Notes under the pieces: generated by a model
Told to the model about the DNA's origin: nothing
Seen by the model: the letters and a program-made list of their open reading frames with translations, nothing else
Database searches by the model: none
Source of the DNA: Bacteroidetes bacterium UBA4414
GTDB lineage: Bacteria > Bacteroidota > Bacteroidia > Chitinophagales > Chitinophagaceae
Direction of reading: 5' to 3'
Length of the DNA stretch: 64,000 nt
Assembly: GCA_002389765.1 (NCBI GenBank)
Contig: DGQM01000024.1
Location: 373,898 to 437,897 of the forward strand
Shown here: positions 50,544 through 58,993 of the stretch, piece by piece
Position numbering within the stretch: the first letter of the stretch is position 1
Layout of the letters: the number at the start of each line of letters is the position of its first letter
Program-made: the position numbers and the translations under genes

Positions 50544-51407
50544 CTATTGGTGCAATGTGCCTGTGTTTAATACAGGTTGTGCACCGCGTTCGCCACACAA
50601 TACAACCATCAGGTTGCTTACCATGGTAGCTTTCTTATCCTCGTCCAGCTCTACAATGTTCTTTTTGCTCAGGTGTTCCAGTGCCATTTCTACCATACCT
50701 ACTGCACCTTCTACAATCTTATAACGTGCTGCTACTATTGCGGTTGCCTGTTGGCGTTGCAGCATCGCTCCCGCTATCTCTTGTGCATATGCAAGGTGGC
50801 TGATGCGTGCTTCCAGTATAGTAAGGCCAGAACTATGCAGGCGATCGTTCAATTCTTTCTCCAGCAGTTCGTTTACTTTCTGTCCGCCATCGCGCAGGGT
50901 GATGGTAGCCGTTTCATCTTCTATATTATCATAAGAGAAGCTGGTAGCAAGATTGCGAAGCGCAGCCTCACTCTGTGTCTTAATATAAGATACAAAGTCA
51001 GATACTTCATAAGCAGCTTTGTAGGTGTCAGATACCTGCCATACTATTACCGAAGCTATCTCTATCGGGTTACCCATCTTGTCGTTCACCTTCAGTGTAG
51101 GTGTTGCAAGGTTTGATGCCCTTTGAGAGATTTTGATGGTAGCATATAGCGGATTTACAAAGAACATACCATTGTCTTTTACACTGCCTACATACTTACC
51201 AAAGAAGTTGAGCACGCGAGCGTGATTTGGCTGTATAATCATCAGGCCTTTCCATATAAAGATGGTAGCTGCTATACACAGTATGCCCGGTGCTACTATG
51301 ATGGGCATAACAGGTGCCAGTGTAAAGAGGTAAGCCCCGACAGCGAGCAGTATCAGTGATAATACCAATGCCATGTAGCCATTTGTAGGTTTGAGTACTT
51401 TTTCCAT
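50544..51407 (-). CDS. SPFH/Band 7 domain membrane protein
   Basis: 287 residues. Two hydrophobic segments (about 10-52), then the SPFH domain: IIQPNHARVLNFFGKYVGSV (part), NPIEIASVIVWQV, YIKTQSEAALRNLATS, then the helical part ISHLAYAQEIAGAMLQRQQATAIVAAR (part), as in stomatin/flotillin-like proteins. Forms membrane-bound oligomers, often with proteases. The Arc-like gene follows. Confidence 0.9.
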   Translation of the reverse strand: MEKVLKPTNGYMALVLSLILLAVGAYLFTLAPVMPIIVAPGILCIAATIFIWKGLMIIQPNHARVLNFFGKYVGSVKDNGMFFVNPLYATIKISQRASNLATPTLKVNDKMGNPIEIASVIVWQVSDTYKAAYEVSDFVSYIKTQSEAALRNLATSFSYDNIEDETATITLRDGGQKVNELLEKELNDRLHSSGLTILEARISHLAYAQEIAGAMLQRQQATAIVAARYKIVEGAVGMVEMALEHLSKKNIVELDEDKKATMVSNLMVVLCGERGAQPVLNTGTLHQ

Positions 51408-51515
51408 ATTACGTTGTTTTAGTTAGTTCAGTGTGATATTAATTTGATATCACAAAGATATAATGCTTTTTTACACACCACCAAAACATTAACAAAAAAT
51501 CTTACCGAATTAACA

Positions 51516-51547
51516 TTGGCAGCCTGCCGCTTTTCTTCCTATTTTTG
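51516..51547 (+). promoter_or_regulatory. holB promoter
   Basis: TTG (51516-51518), 21 bases, TATTTTTG (51540-51547), ending 5 bases before the ATG. Confidence 0.6.
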
Positions 51548-51552
51548 AGCCA

Positions 51553-52686
51553 ATGCAATTCTCATCTGTAGTAGGACAATCGGCGGCTAAGCAAGGACTT
51601 ATCAATATGTACCAAAATGGGCACTTCCCGCATGCACTCTTGCTTTCGGGCAATGAGGGCACGGGTGGCTTGCCATTTGCACTGGCATTGGCACAGTACA
51701 TATTTTGCGAGGCGCCTACGGCAACTGACAGCTGCGGACAATGCCCGAATTGCCAAAAGGTAGGCAAGCTGGAACATGCAGACCTGCACCTGAGCTTCCC
51801 GAGCATACCACCCAAAGCGGGTACAAAAGCCATGAGCCGCCACTACATGGTCGACTTCAGAGAGTTTGTAAAGCAAACACCTTACGGTACTACCTACGAT
51901 TGGCTGCAGTTCATCAATGCAGAGAACAAACAAGGCAACCTTACAGCCGAAGAATGCCGCGAAATTATCGACACCCTCAACCTTAAATCTTACGAAGGTG
52001 GCAAGAAGGTGCAAATAATATGGCGCCCCGAATACCTGGGCAAAGAAGGCAACATACTGCTGAAACTGATAGAAGAGCCACCTGTAGATACCATCCTGAT
52101 ATTGGTTGCAGAGTCTGTAGAGGACATATTGCCTACCATATTATCCAGAACACAGGATGTAAGGCTGGTGCCTATATCGGCAGGAGATGTAGCCAATGCA
52201 CTAGTGCAGCGCGGCCTTGCGGATGAGCGCAACGCGATGCAGATAGGTCATCTGGCAAACGGTAGTTTTACCGAAGCATTACGCTTACTGCAACATACAC
52301 AGAACGACTTGTTTCCTGATGTTAGGAATTGGTTCAATGCCTTGTTTACCAACAATGGTATTGCCATAGCCAAGTTTGCCGATGAATGGAGCAAAGCAGG
52401 CCGTGAACAACAAAAGAACTTCTTGCAATATGTGATAAGCCTGCTGGAGCACGCTATACGTAGCAGATACCTGCCACAACAACCGCCCGCATTACCACAG
52501 GAAGAGGCACTGTTTGCACAGAAGCTGGCAGCTATGAAAATAAGCTTTGAGGCGCTGCAGCAAATGACAGAAATGATATCGAAAACGATATACTATATAG
52601 AGCGTAATGCGCATAGTAAAACGCAACTACATACGCTCTCTGTAAAGCTGGTGTATATTATACAGGGAAGAAAGATACCTGTTTGA
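51553..52686 (+). CDS. holB: DNA polymerase III subunit delta'
   Basis: 377 residues of the clamp-loader AAA+ family. The P-loop reads GNEGTGGLPFA, so the Lys of GxxGxGK is missing, as expected for delta', which does not use ATP. Zinc-binding Cys motif CGQCPNC (about 57-63), then LKLIEEPP and LPTILSRTQ (SRx arginine finger). Loads the sliding clamp with DnaX and HolA. Stands alone. Confidence 0.92.
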   Translation: MQFSSVVGQSAAKQGLINMYQNGHFPHALLLSGNEGTGGLPFALALAQYIFCEAPTATDSCGQCPNCQKVGKLEHADLHLSFPSIPPKAGTKAMSRHYMVDFREFVKQTPYGTTYDWLQFINAENKQGNLTAEECREIIDTLNLKSYEGGKKVQIIWRPEYLGKEGNILLKLIEEPPVDTILILVAESVEDILPTILSRTQDVRLVPISAGDVANALVQRGLADERNAMQIGHLANGSFTEALRLLQHTQNDLFPDVRNWFNALFTNNGIAIAKFADEWSKAGREQQKNFLQYVISLLEHAIRSRYLPQQPPALPQEEALFAQKLAAMKISFEALQQMTEMISKTIYYIERNAHSKTQLHTLSVKLVYIIQGRKIPV

Positions 52687-52690
52687 TAGC

Positions 52691-52777
52691 TTAGTTCAAC
52701 TCAATCATCAAATCCATGATGATGGCTTCACATTCGCTGATTTGGATAGCTTCGATCGGGAATATTAACTCTTGCAT
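52691..52777 (-). CDS. small acidic ORF, 28 residues
   Basis: ATG at 52777, stop at 52691. The peptide is MQELIFPIEAIQIS, then ECEAIIMDLMIELN: five Glu, one Asp, no Lys or Arg. A TAAGTTTG box (52799-52806) lies 22 bases upstream with an A/C-rich leader. Not recognised; may be a real micro-gene or chance. Confidence 0.35.
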   Translation of the reverse strand: MQELIFPIEAIQISECEAIIMDLMIELN

Positions 52778-52895
52778 TGTTTGTTTGATTTGATAATGCA
52801 AACTTAATAAGCCCCAACCCTGTTAAGAAAATAATAGCGCCAGGTTAACAGTGCTTTTGCAAGCTGTTAACAAGCGGTTAACAAAACCGCCGCCC

Positions 52896-53732
52896 TTATT
52901 TTTTGCGAACCAGTGTATACTTCAGTGCACCTTTCTCCAGCTTGGTGCGCTCTGCATTCTCGGCCGATGTAAACAGCTTGATTGTATCGCCCGAAAACTG
53001 GTAGATAAAAGGCTTTTGTGTTTTAGTACCAGGGTCCAGCGTGAACTCATCTACTTTGTAGCCATCTTCCTCGGTCATATAGTCTGAATAGATGTGGTAA
53101 GTGCTTGCACCATCCATACCTTGTACCATACCATCTCTGGTCAGGGTGATGTCTTTGGTAGTACCTGCGTCGTCTGTAGCTGCAAAGCTACCCTCGAACA
53201 ATACGCTGTTGATGCCACGTTGAAAGCCGCTAGGTTCGCCGTCGTCTGAAACAGTTCCGGTTATTTTAGAAAAGTTACGTTTATCCAACAGTTTGTTGCC
53301 GCTGCCGTAGTGGTATAGAACAAGCATGGTGTCTTTGCCTGCTGTTTCGTAACCAAGCTCGTAGAAATTTGTTGTGTTTTCGTTGTCGGTCAGGTTGATT
53401 TTGATAGTATTCTCTTCCTGCCCGGGGCGGAAGTATGCCATAAAGCCACCACCTTCGTGATTGTTGAAGCTGACAGGTATATACAGGCTGTCGCCGCTGT
53501 ATTCTGAGGTAAGAATATCCATATAAACTACGCCCTGTAGTTTGTTGTAAGATGCCAGTGCAGACTTGGTCTTGCCAAGTTCGGTAAGATAGTCTGTCAT
53601 AACCCATGCACCGTTGATGATGGGCGTGAAGCGTGCCGCCAGTTCTTTGCTTTCTTCGGCATCGCGGGTGGCTTTGTCTTTACATGCGGCAAGCAGTACT
53701 ATAGGAGCAAGTATATAGAGTAATCTTTTCAT
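52896..53732 (-). CDS. SPII lipoprotein, unknown function
   Basis: 278 residues from the ATG at 53732. Leader MKRLLYILAPIVLLAAC with lipobox LAAC and a following KDK. The mature protein is beta-rich and acidic; it contains NGAWVMTDYLTELGKTKSAL (a 20-residue piece) and two lipocalin-like halves (FRPGQEENTIKI, FIYQFSGDTIKLFTSAEN). Common in this phylum without known role. A hairpin GCGGTT/AACCGC at about 52870-52888 may end its transcript. Confidence 0.75.
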   Translation of the reverse strand: MKRLLYILAPIVLLAACKDKATRDAEESKELAARFTPIINGAWVMTDYLTELGKTKSALASYNKLQGVVYMDILTSEYSGDSLYIPVSFNNHEGGGFMAYFRPGQEENTIKINLTDNENTTNFYELGYETAGKDTMLVLYHYGSGNKLLDKRNFSKITGTVSDDGEPSGFQRGINSVLFEGSFAATDDAGTTKDITLTRDGMVQGMDGASTYHIYSDYMTEEDGYKVDEFTLDPGTKTQKPFIYQFSGDTIKLFTSAENAERTKLEKGALKYTLVRKK

Positions 53733-54049
53733 GTTATAAATATACATCGAAACCACTAAATCCCTGCCTGCGGTAGGCAGGCCCTAAAGGGGACTTGCTG
53801 ATCTGGAGTTTTTATTATTCTTTTCTTTATGTGTTGATAGTTTTTGATAGTGTTTCGATAGTTTTAAAACGAAACATGCTTGATAATCAATGAATAGCAA
53901 TTGTAACGGTTACAGGGTGGAACAAATGTATTATAAGGCATTTTTGTGGTTTTTATGATGATTTCAATCATTACAAATATACGCTTTTTATGCAAGTATA
54001 TAAATAGCCGTAATGACAATGATGGCTAACTTTACAAAAAAATCAGGCC
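53733..54049. other. gene-free gap with two palindromes
   Basis: No ORF of note. It holds CCTGCCT-GCGGT-AGGCAGG (53763-53781), a 7-bp-arm palindrome whose 15 bases from 53763-53777 recur in inverse orientation inside the element at 54350-54509. It also holds ATGATT-TC-AATCAT (53958-53971), a perfect palindrome about 80 bp before the cupin gene. A weak box TAACTTTA (54028-54035) may be its promoter. Confidence 0.55.
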
Positions 54050-54346
54050 ATGATTATTCACGATATTTTAGCCGAATTGGAAACAGCCACACACCCTATA
54101 GCTAAAGCACTGCACAAGGGGGAGCATTTTAAAGTACTGGTGATAGGTTTTAAAAACGGGATGTTGCTGAAAGAGCATAAAGCGCACCTGCCGTCTAAAC
54201 TGACGGTACTGGAAGGTACTGTGGAATACAAACAGGGAGAATCCGTAACAGTGCTTAATAAACATGATAGCTTTGATATACCTGTAGATATAATACATAG
54301 TGTACTGGCAAAAGCAGACAGTCTTTGCTTGCTGACACAAGGGTAG
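54050..54346 (+). CDS. small cupin-fold protein
   Basis: 98 residues, no signal peptide. Cupin pattern: GMLLKEHKAHLPSKLTVLEGTVEYKQGES, shown here as LKEHKAHLPSKL and VLEGTVEYKQG, then FDIPVDIIHSV. The His residues at EHKAH and IIHSV may bind a metal. Stand-alone cupins of this size are often tied to stress or sugar metabolism, but no specific role can be read. A perfect palindrome lies about 80 bases upstream. Confidence 0.7.
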   Translation: MIIHDILAELETATHPIAKALHKGEHFKVLVIGFKNGMLLKEHKAHLPSKLTVLEGTVEYKQGESVTVLNKHDSFDIPVDIIHSVLAKADSLCLLTQG

Positions 54347-54349
54347 AAG

Positions 54350-54509
54350 CTCTCCTCCTGTTTTTAGCCGGCCTACCGCAGGCAGGGAGGAGTACCCGAG
54401 TGCAGCGAGGGGGAGGTGGTCAACACTCGCAACGAGTCAACCACCCCGATTGGCAACAACATGCTTCGCATCTCTCTGCCAATATCCCCTTCTAAAAACA
54501 GGAGGGGAG
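54350..54509. repeat. 160-bp folded intergenic element (MITE-like)
   Basis: The ends, 54354-54367 and 54492-54505, are perfect 14-bp inverted repeats (CCTCCTGTTTTTAG), extendable to 18 bp with one G-T pair. Inside are hairpins GGTGGT/ACCACC enclosing ACTCG/CGAGT (54415-54445) and ATTGGCA/TGCCAAT enclosing ATGC/GCAT (54449-54483), and a copy of the 15-base core found at 53763. It fills the space between two convergent genes exactly. Confidence 0.7.
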
Positions 54510-55502
54510 TTAAAAGTTAATTTTAATAGCTTCCCAAGTACTTGTTTTAAATGGTGGAATTATGTGTTCCTCAAAAGGCCACTCGATAGAATTTGAAATA
54601 TCAAGAAAACTTCCAATTTCCTCTTCCCAGTATGGAATATTATCTCCATATTGGGCTTTGAGTATTATTGCCAAAGCACAAACTGCAGATATAGCATTCC
54701 TAAGAGTTGCCTTTATAAATTCATTATCTTGATTATGTTTTATTCCGTTATAGGCATCGTACCATTCTGGCGTTGAGTTTTTTTTATTTCCGATAGTCCA
54801 GTTTTGAAAAGGGCTAAATGAAGGCAATTCAGGATATAGAGGGAGGGTTACAAAATATTCGTCTAGTCTTAATATTTTTTTTAACTCGTAATAGTTATTA
54901 AAATATGGTTTATCCTTAGGATTTATTTTGTGTGCATAATAAACCCCTTTTAGCTGATTTTCTATTTCAATACATGCTAATATTATTAAGTCTTTGAGGG
55001 TGTGTCCATAGGTCTCTAGGTTGCTAGGAGAAGGATAAATATTGCTGAATACTAAATTGAGCATCCTTTTTAAAGTTGTGAGTTGCGTTAGGCTCTTAAT
55101 GCTAAATTCAATATTATTCGGGTGGTACGTTGGATATTTATTAATCTCCATTTTGAGTTCATCCAGAGATACCCCAAAGCCAAATCTCATAGGTTTTGTG
55201 GATTCTAGAAATGGTCTAAATATTCTTGGATGATAACCGCCAACTTGCTTTAAAGCAATAGTACAGTAATTCTGTTTTAGATCTTTAAAGTTTTGATAAA
55301 CTGGAGCTCTTAGAAAAATAGCATCAATTAAAGTTTCATTCTCTAGGATGTTAAATTCATCATCAATTTGCGAATACCAATGAATCTCGTTGTCGATTGT
55401 TTCTTGCAATATTTTTATTGAGTAAACAAGATTGTTTTTTTTAAAATAGATTTTTTCAAGTTGGTCGTTGTTGTCTGATTGTTTTAGACCATAAAAGTTC
55501 AT
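54510..55502 (-). CDS. AT-rich accessory protein, possible HEPN-like domain
   Basis: 330 residues, no signal peptide, clearly more AT-rich than its neighbours. The C-terminal half is helical; it carries TYGHTLKDLIILACIEIENQ, GVYYAHKINPKDKPYF and, near residue 255, PEWYDAYNGIKHNQ, a pattern seen in many uncharacterised proteins of the HEPN superfamily. HEPN domains are often RNases in defence or toxin systems; here the usual Arg of RxxxxH is not obvious. Its stop codon touches the folded element at 54509. Family and role are inference. Confidence 0.5.
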   Translation of the reverse strand: MNFYGLKQSDNNDQLEKIYFKKNNLVYSIKILQETIDNEIHWYSQIDDEFNILENETLIDAIFLRAPVYQNFKDLKQNYCTIALKQVGGYHPRIFRPFLESTKPMRFGFGVSLDELKMEINKYPTYHPNNIEFSIKSLTQLTTLKRMLNLVFSNIYPSPSNLETYGHTLKDLIILACIEIENQLKGVYYAHKINPKDKPYFNNYYELKKILRLDEYFVTLPLYPELPSFSPFQNWTIGNKKNSTPEWYDAYNGIKHNQDNEFIKATLRNAISAVCALAIILKAQYGDNIPYWEEEIGSFLDISNSIEWPFEEHIIPPFKTSTWEAIKINF

Positions 55503-55589
55503 TGTATGGTGATTTTTAGTGATGAAAATTAATTATGAAATAAGTTATGATTGTTTGAGCTTTATTCATGGAAAATTTAAATAACCTTT

Positions 55590-55634
55590 TTATCCACAAA
55601 ACGCACCTGTTTCACAAAATACGGCCGTGGAACA
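55590..55634. other. DnaA box and parS-like inverted repeat
   Basis: TTATCCACA (55590-55598) is a perfect DnaA-box match. TGTTTCAC (55608-55615), the exact left half of the known parS consensus, and GTGGAACA (55627-55634), one mismatch from the right half, are separated by 11 bases. They lie 0.8 kb upstream of parA. No full parS site and no cluster of DnaA boxes are seen in the window. Confidence 0.4.
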
Positions 55635-55635
55635 T

Positions 55636-55643
55636 TATTTTTG
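55636..55643 (+). promoter_or_regulatory. -7 box (TATTTTTG) of the UPF0173 gene
   Basis: Perfect TAnnTTTG match 27 bases before the ATG at 55671. Confidence 0.5.
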
Positions 55644-55670
55644 TATGGTAACCCCAAGAGAGGATTTTTC

Positions 55671-56348
55671 ATGCAGTTTACATATTACGGACATGCTTGT
55701 TTTATGGTGGAAACAGTAGGCAAAAAGCTGCTGTTCGACCCGTTTATCAATGGCAATCCACTGATGGAGGGCTTTGATATCAATACGATTCAGGCCGATT
55801 ATATACTTGTTTCGCATGCACATGGCGACCACATCGGCGACCTGATGGCGATTGCCAGAAACACAGGTGCTAAAGTGATAGCGATGGCAGAGATTGCCGA
55901 TTGGATAGGCAAGCAAGGCTATAGCAATGTACATGCCATGAACTACGGGCCCGCAGAGCTGGATTTTGGTAAAGTACGTATGGTGCCTGCCATGCACAGC
56001 AGCAGTTTCCCGGATGGTACGTATGGTGGTAATCCTGCGGGCTTTGTCGTAACCACAGAAGACGGTAGCTTTTACTACAGCGGCGATACCTGCCTGACAA
56101 TGGATATGAAGCTGATACCTGATTATGCAGGCCTGTATGCAGCCATCCTGCCGATAGGGGGTAACTATACGATGGATGTAGAAGATGCACTGAAAGCAAG
56201 TGATTTTGTGCAGTGCGATAAAGTGATAGGTGTACACTTTGACACATGGCCGCCGATATCTATAGACAGGGAAAGAGCCGAGCGCCTGTTTGAGGCTGCG
56301 GGCAAGCAGTTGATACTGCCACCATTGAAGGAAACGATAACATTATAA
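55671..56348 (+). CDS. metal-dependent hydrolase UPF0173
   Basis: 225 residues from the ATG at 55671 (the TTG at 55641 is in the promoter). UlaG-type metallo-beta-lactamase fold: FTYYGHACFMVE, LVSHAHGDHIGD (metal HxHxDH), PAMHSSSFP, FYYSGDTCLT and IGVHFDTWPPI. Cytosolic, substrate unknown. It precedes parA by 56 bases and may share its transcript. Confidence 0.92.
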   Translation: MQFTYYGHACFMVETVGKKLLFDPFINGNPLMEGFDINTIQADYILVSHAHGDHIGDLMAIARNTGAKVIAMAEIADWIGKQGYSNVHAMNYGPAELDFGKVRMVPAMHSSSFPDGTYGGNPAGFVVTTEDGSFYYSGDTCLTMDMKLIPDYAGLYAAILPIGGNYTMDVEDALKASDFVQCDKVIGVHFDTWPPISIDRERAERLFEAAGKQLILPPLKETITL

Positions 56349-56404
56349 CTATCAATAAAATGCGTACCTTTTGGAGTATAAAGAAGGGTACTAAACTATA
56401 AGAC

Positions 56405-57229
56405 ATGGCTAAAGTAATAGCGATAGCAAACCAAAAGGGTGGTGTAGGGAAAACGACGACAGCCATTAACCTGGCTGCAAGCCTTGCGGTTTTGGAATAT
56501 AAGACGCTGCTGGTAGATGCTGACCCGCAGGCAAACAGCACAACGGGCAATGGCTTTGACCTGAAGAATATTCAGTTGAGCTTGTACGATTGCATGGTGA
56601 ATGACACACCGGCATCGCAGGTGATACTGGAAACAGAAACGCCCAACCTGTACCTGCTTCCATCTCACCTTGACTTGGTGGGTGCGGAGATAGAGCTGAT
56701 TCACCATCCGAACCGTGAGCATGTAATGCGTAACGCGCTGGAAGAGCAAAGCAAAAAATTCGATTTCATCATCATAGACTGTTCACCGTCGCTGGGTTTG
56801 ATAACGGTAAATGCGTTGACGGCTGCCGATAGTGTTGCTATACCTGTACAGTGCGAATATTTTGCCCTGGAAGGTTTGGGCAAATTGCTGAACACTATAA
56901 AAATAGTGCAGACACGCATCAATACTGAATTGCAGATAGAAGGTATCCTGATGACGATGTATGACGGCCGCCTGCGTCTGAGCAATCAGGTAGTGGAAGA
57001 AATTAAAAACCACTTTGGCGAGCTGGTGTTCAATACCATCGTACACCGCAACACAAGGCTGGGCGAGGCGCCGAGTTTTGGTACACCTGCATTGATGTAT
57101 GATGCGGAAAGTACAGGAGCCATCAACTACCTGAATCTGGCAAAAGAGATTTTGCAGAAGAACAACATGACGAAAATAAAGAACGAGGACAGAATATTTG
57201 AAACAGGAGACCATGTCGCAGATCAATAA
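56405..57229 (+). CDS. parA: chromosome-partitioning ATPase ParA (Soj)
   Basis: 274 residues. Deviant Walker A ANQKGGVGKTTTAINLA (about 8-24), LLVDADPQANST, IIDCSPSLGLITVNAL and the C-terminal DNA-binding surface. The ATPase dimer binds nucleoid DNA and moves ParB-parS complexes. Overlaps parB by 17 bases. The chromosomal type, not a plasmid type, is suggested by its position among housekeeping genes. Confidence 0.97.
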   Translation: MAKVIAIANQKGGVGKTTTAINLAASLAVLEYKTLLVDADPQANSTTGNGFDLKNIQLSLYDCMVNDTPASQVILETETPNLYLLPSHLDLVGAEIELIHHPNREHVMRNALEEQSKKFDFIIIDCSPSLGLITVNALTAADSVAIPVQCEYFALEGLGKLLNTIKIVQTRINTELQIEGILMTMYDGRLRLSNQVVEEIKNHFGELVFNTIVHRNTRLGEAPSFGTPALMYDAESTGAINYLNLAKEILQKNNMTKIKNEDRIFETGDHVADQ

Positions 57230-58160
57230 GAAACAGGCTTTGGGCAAGGGTATCCGTGCATTGCTCAATACGATAGACGAGGAAATGAAGACGCCCGCCG
57301 AGGGTAGTGGTGGCAATAATGCCCCTGTGCCTCCTGCTGTCAGCGGACAAACACCTGCGGGTGCGGGTTCTATTATCCGCATACCTGTAGAGCAGATAGA
57401 TGTAAACCCTAAGCAGCCCCGTCGCGATTTTGACGAGCAGGCACTGAAGGAACTTTCTGAAAGCATTAAACTGCATGATATTATACAGCCAATAACGGTT
57501 GTAAAACTCGGGCCTACACAATATCAACTGATATCGGGCGAGCGCCGTTTGCGTGCATCGAAACTGGCAGGACTGAAAGATATACCTGCGTATATACGTA
57601 CAGCAGACGATCAGCAATTGCTGGAAATGGCATTGTTGGAAAACCTGCAACGCGAAGACCTGAACGCGATAGAAATATCGCTGAGCTATAAACGGTTGAT
57701 GGACGAATGCGAACTGACACAGGAACAAGTGGCAGAACGCATGAAGAAAGACCGCAGTACAGTAACCAACTATCTGCGCCTGCTGAAGCTGCCACCGGAT
57801 ATACAAAAAAGTGTACGCGATGGCCACCTGAGCATGGGGCATGCACGTGCCATTATAGGTCTTGATAAGGTAGATGAGCAGCTGTATGTGTATCGCGAAA
57901 CGTTGGAGAAAGGATTATCTGTGCGCCAGGTAGAACAATTGGTGAAGAATATGCTGAGTGGTGGCAAAACAATGCCTGTGGCTGCAAATGCTGCCAGCAA
58001 TAAACTGCCACCTGCGTATAAGCGTATTGAAGATAATATGGCTTCACACTTCAGCACGAAGGTGAAACTGGATAGGAAGAAAAATGGTAAGGGACAGATT
58101 GTGATTGAGTTTTACAACGATAACGATCTGGAACGCATCATGGAGAAGATGAGCATCTGA
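57213..58160 (+). CDS. parB: chromosome-partitioning protein ParB (Spo0J)
   Basis: 315 residues from the ATG at 57213, which has an AGGAG site just upstream, one of the few clear Shine-Dalgarno signals here. N-terminal LGKGIRALL, a CTPase/ParB-N domain with IPVEQIDVNPKQPRRDFD (part) and GERRLRASKLAGL, a helix-turn-helix (LTQEQVAERMKKDRSTVTNYLRLLKLP, part) and a C-terminal dimer domain. It binds parS sites near the origin; a terminator follows. Confidence 0.97.
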   Translation: MSQINKKQALGKGIRALLNTIDEEMKTPAEGSGGNNAPVPPAVSGQTPAGAGSIIRIPVEQIDVNPKQPRRDFDEQALKELSESIKLHDIIQPITVVKLGPTQYQLISGERRLRASKLAGLKDIPAYIRTADDQQLLEMALLENLQREDLNAIEISLSYKRLMDECELTQEQVAERMKKDRSTVTNYLRLLKLPPDIQKSVRDGHLSMGHARAIIGLDKVDEQLYVYRETLEKGLSVRQVEQLVKNMLSGGKTMPVAANAASNKLPPAYKRIEDNMASHFSTKVKLDRKKNGKGQIVIEFYNDNDLERIMEKMSI

Positions 58161-58207
58161 TAGTTGATTGGTAGAAGAGCTAATTCGTTAATCTGTAAGA
58201 TATATTC

Positions 58208-58232
58208 GGGGCTGTTTTACAGCCCCTTTTTT
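58208..58232 (+). terminator. terminator of parAB
   Basis: GGGGCTGT / ACAGCCCC, 3-base loop, then T6. Confidence 0.88.
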
Positions 58233-58248
58233 ATAAAGCAGTGTTGGT

Positions 58249-58728
58249 ATGATAACAGAAAACTGGGAAAAATCTGCAAAGGACAATCAGAAGGCATATA
58301 AGCGTGTGCTGGAAAAGGGTAATAAGAATAAGATACTGAAAGCCCTGCCCGACCTGCATGAAGAAGCCTTTAGCAAAATAGACTGTCTGCAATGTGCCAA
58401 CTGTTGCAAGAACTATTCTCCGCGGTTTAAAACACCGGATATAAAACGCATAGCCAAACTGCTGCGCATGCGCGAGGGTGATTTTGTCGAAACTTATTTA
58501 AGGCTGGATGAGGATAACGACTATGTGGTAAAGCAATCGCCATGCCCTTTTCTGGATGATGATAATACCTGTAAAATATACGACGACAGGCCAAGTGACT
58601 GTCGTCGTTATCCATATACAGATGAAGATGTATTAATAAAGCGTGTTCAGCTGACGCTGAAGAATACTACTGTGTGCCCTGCAACCCATTTTGTAATGGA
58701 AAAGCTATTGCAGATGGAGGGCAAATAA
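58249..58728 (+). CDS. YkgJ family cysteine-cluster protein
   Basis: 159 residues. CLQCANCCKNYSP, then QSPCPFLDDDNTCKIYDDRPSDCRRYPY (parts: SPCPFLDDDNTCKIYDDRP, CRRYPY) and VCPAT. The Cys cluster is that of the YkgJ/CxxCxxCC family, which binds zinc or an Fe-S cluster. Function unknown. Ends one base before the convergent lipoprotein gene. Confidence 0.9.
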   Translation: MITENWEKSAKDNQKAYKRVLEKGNKNKILKALPDLHEEAFSKIDCLQCANCCKNYSPRFKTPDIKRIAKLLRMREGDFVETYLRLDEDNDYVVKQSPCPFLDDDNTCKIYDDRPSDCRRYPYTDEDVLIKRVQLTLKNTTVCPATHFVMEKLLQMEGK

Positions 58729-58971
58729 TTATTGCTTTGCAGTAGTAATGGTAGATTCTCCTTGCAGGCTGCAAGAATACATATCACCAACAAGGCCGTT
58801 GCCGCTTTTACATGCGTTTTCTGCCTTTTTCTCAGATGTATTTGTAATAATCGTAGTTACAGTGTCTGTAGTTTTGTACTTATGAATGCAACGGCATGCA
58901 TAGTCTTTCTTGCATGAAGTATAGGCAACAAGGGTAAATATACCCGCCATTATAAGTAGCGTATGTTTCAT
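58729..58971 (-). CDS. small SPII lipoprotein, cysteine-rich
   Basis: 80 residues from the ATG at 58971. Leader with lipobox AYTSC (Cys about 20), then KK and DYACRCIHKYKTTDT, ENACKSG and YSCSLQG, four further cysteines. No known family. It overlaps nothing, but it lies immediately after nnrD on the same strand (22-base gap) and may share its transcript. Confidence 0.7.
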   Translation of the reverse strand: MKHTLLIMAGIFTLVAYTSCKKDYACRCIHKYKTTDTVTTIITNTSEKKAENACKSGNGLVGDMYSCSLQGESTITTAKQ

Positions 58972-58993
58972 TCCGTTTAGTGTTTGCATAAAT

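Noticed and set aside
50332..51407. SPFH-Arc pair as a toxin-antitoxin module
   Set aside because: The large partner is a Band 7 membrane protein with no toxin fold; the Arc-like protein is a plausible regulator only.
55608..55634. Full parS site for the ParAB system
   Set aside because: The two halves are split by 11 bases and the right half has a mismatch; kept only as a weak finding.
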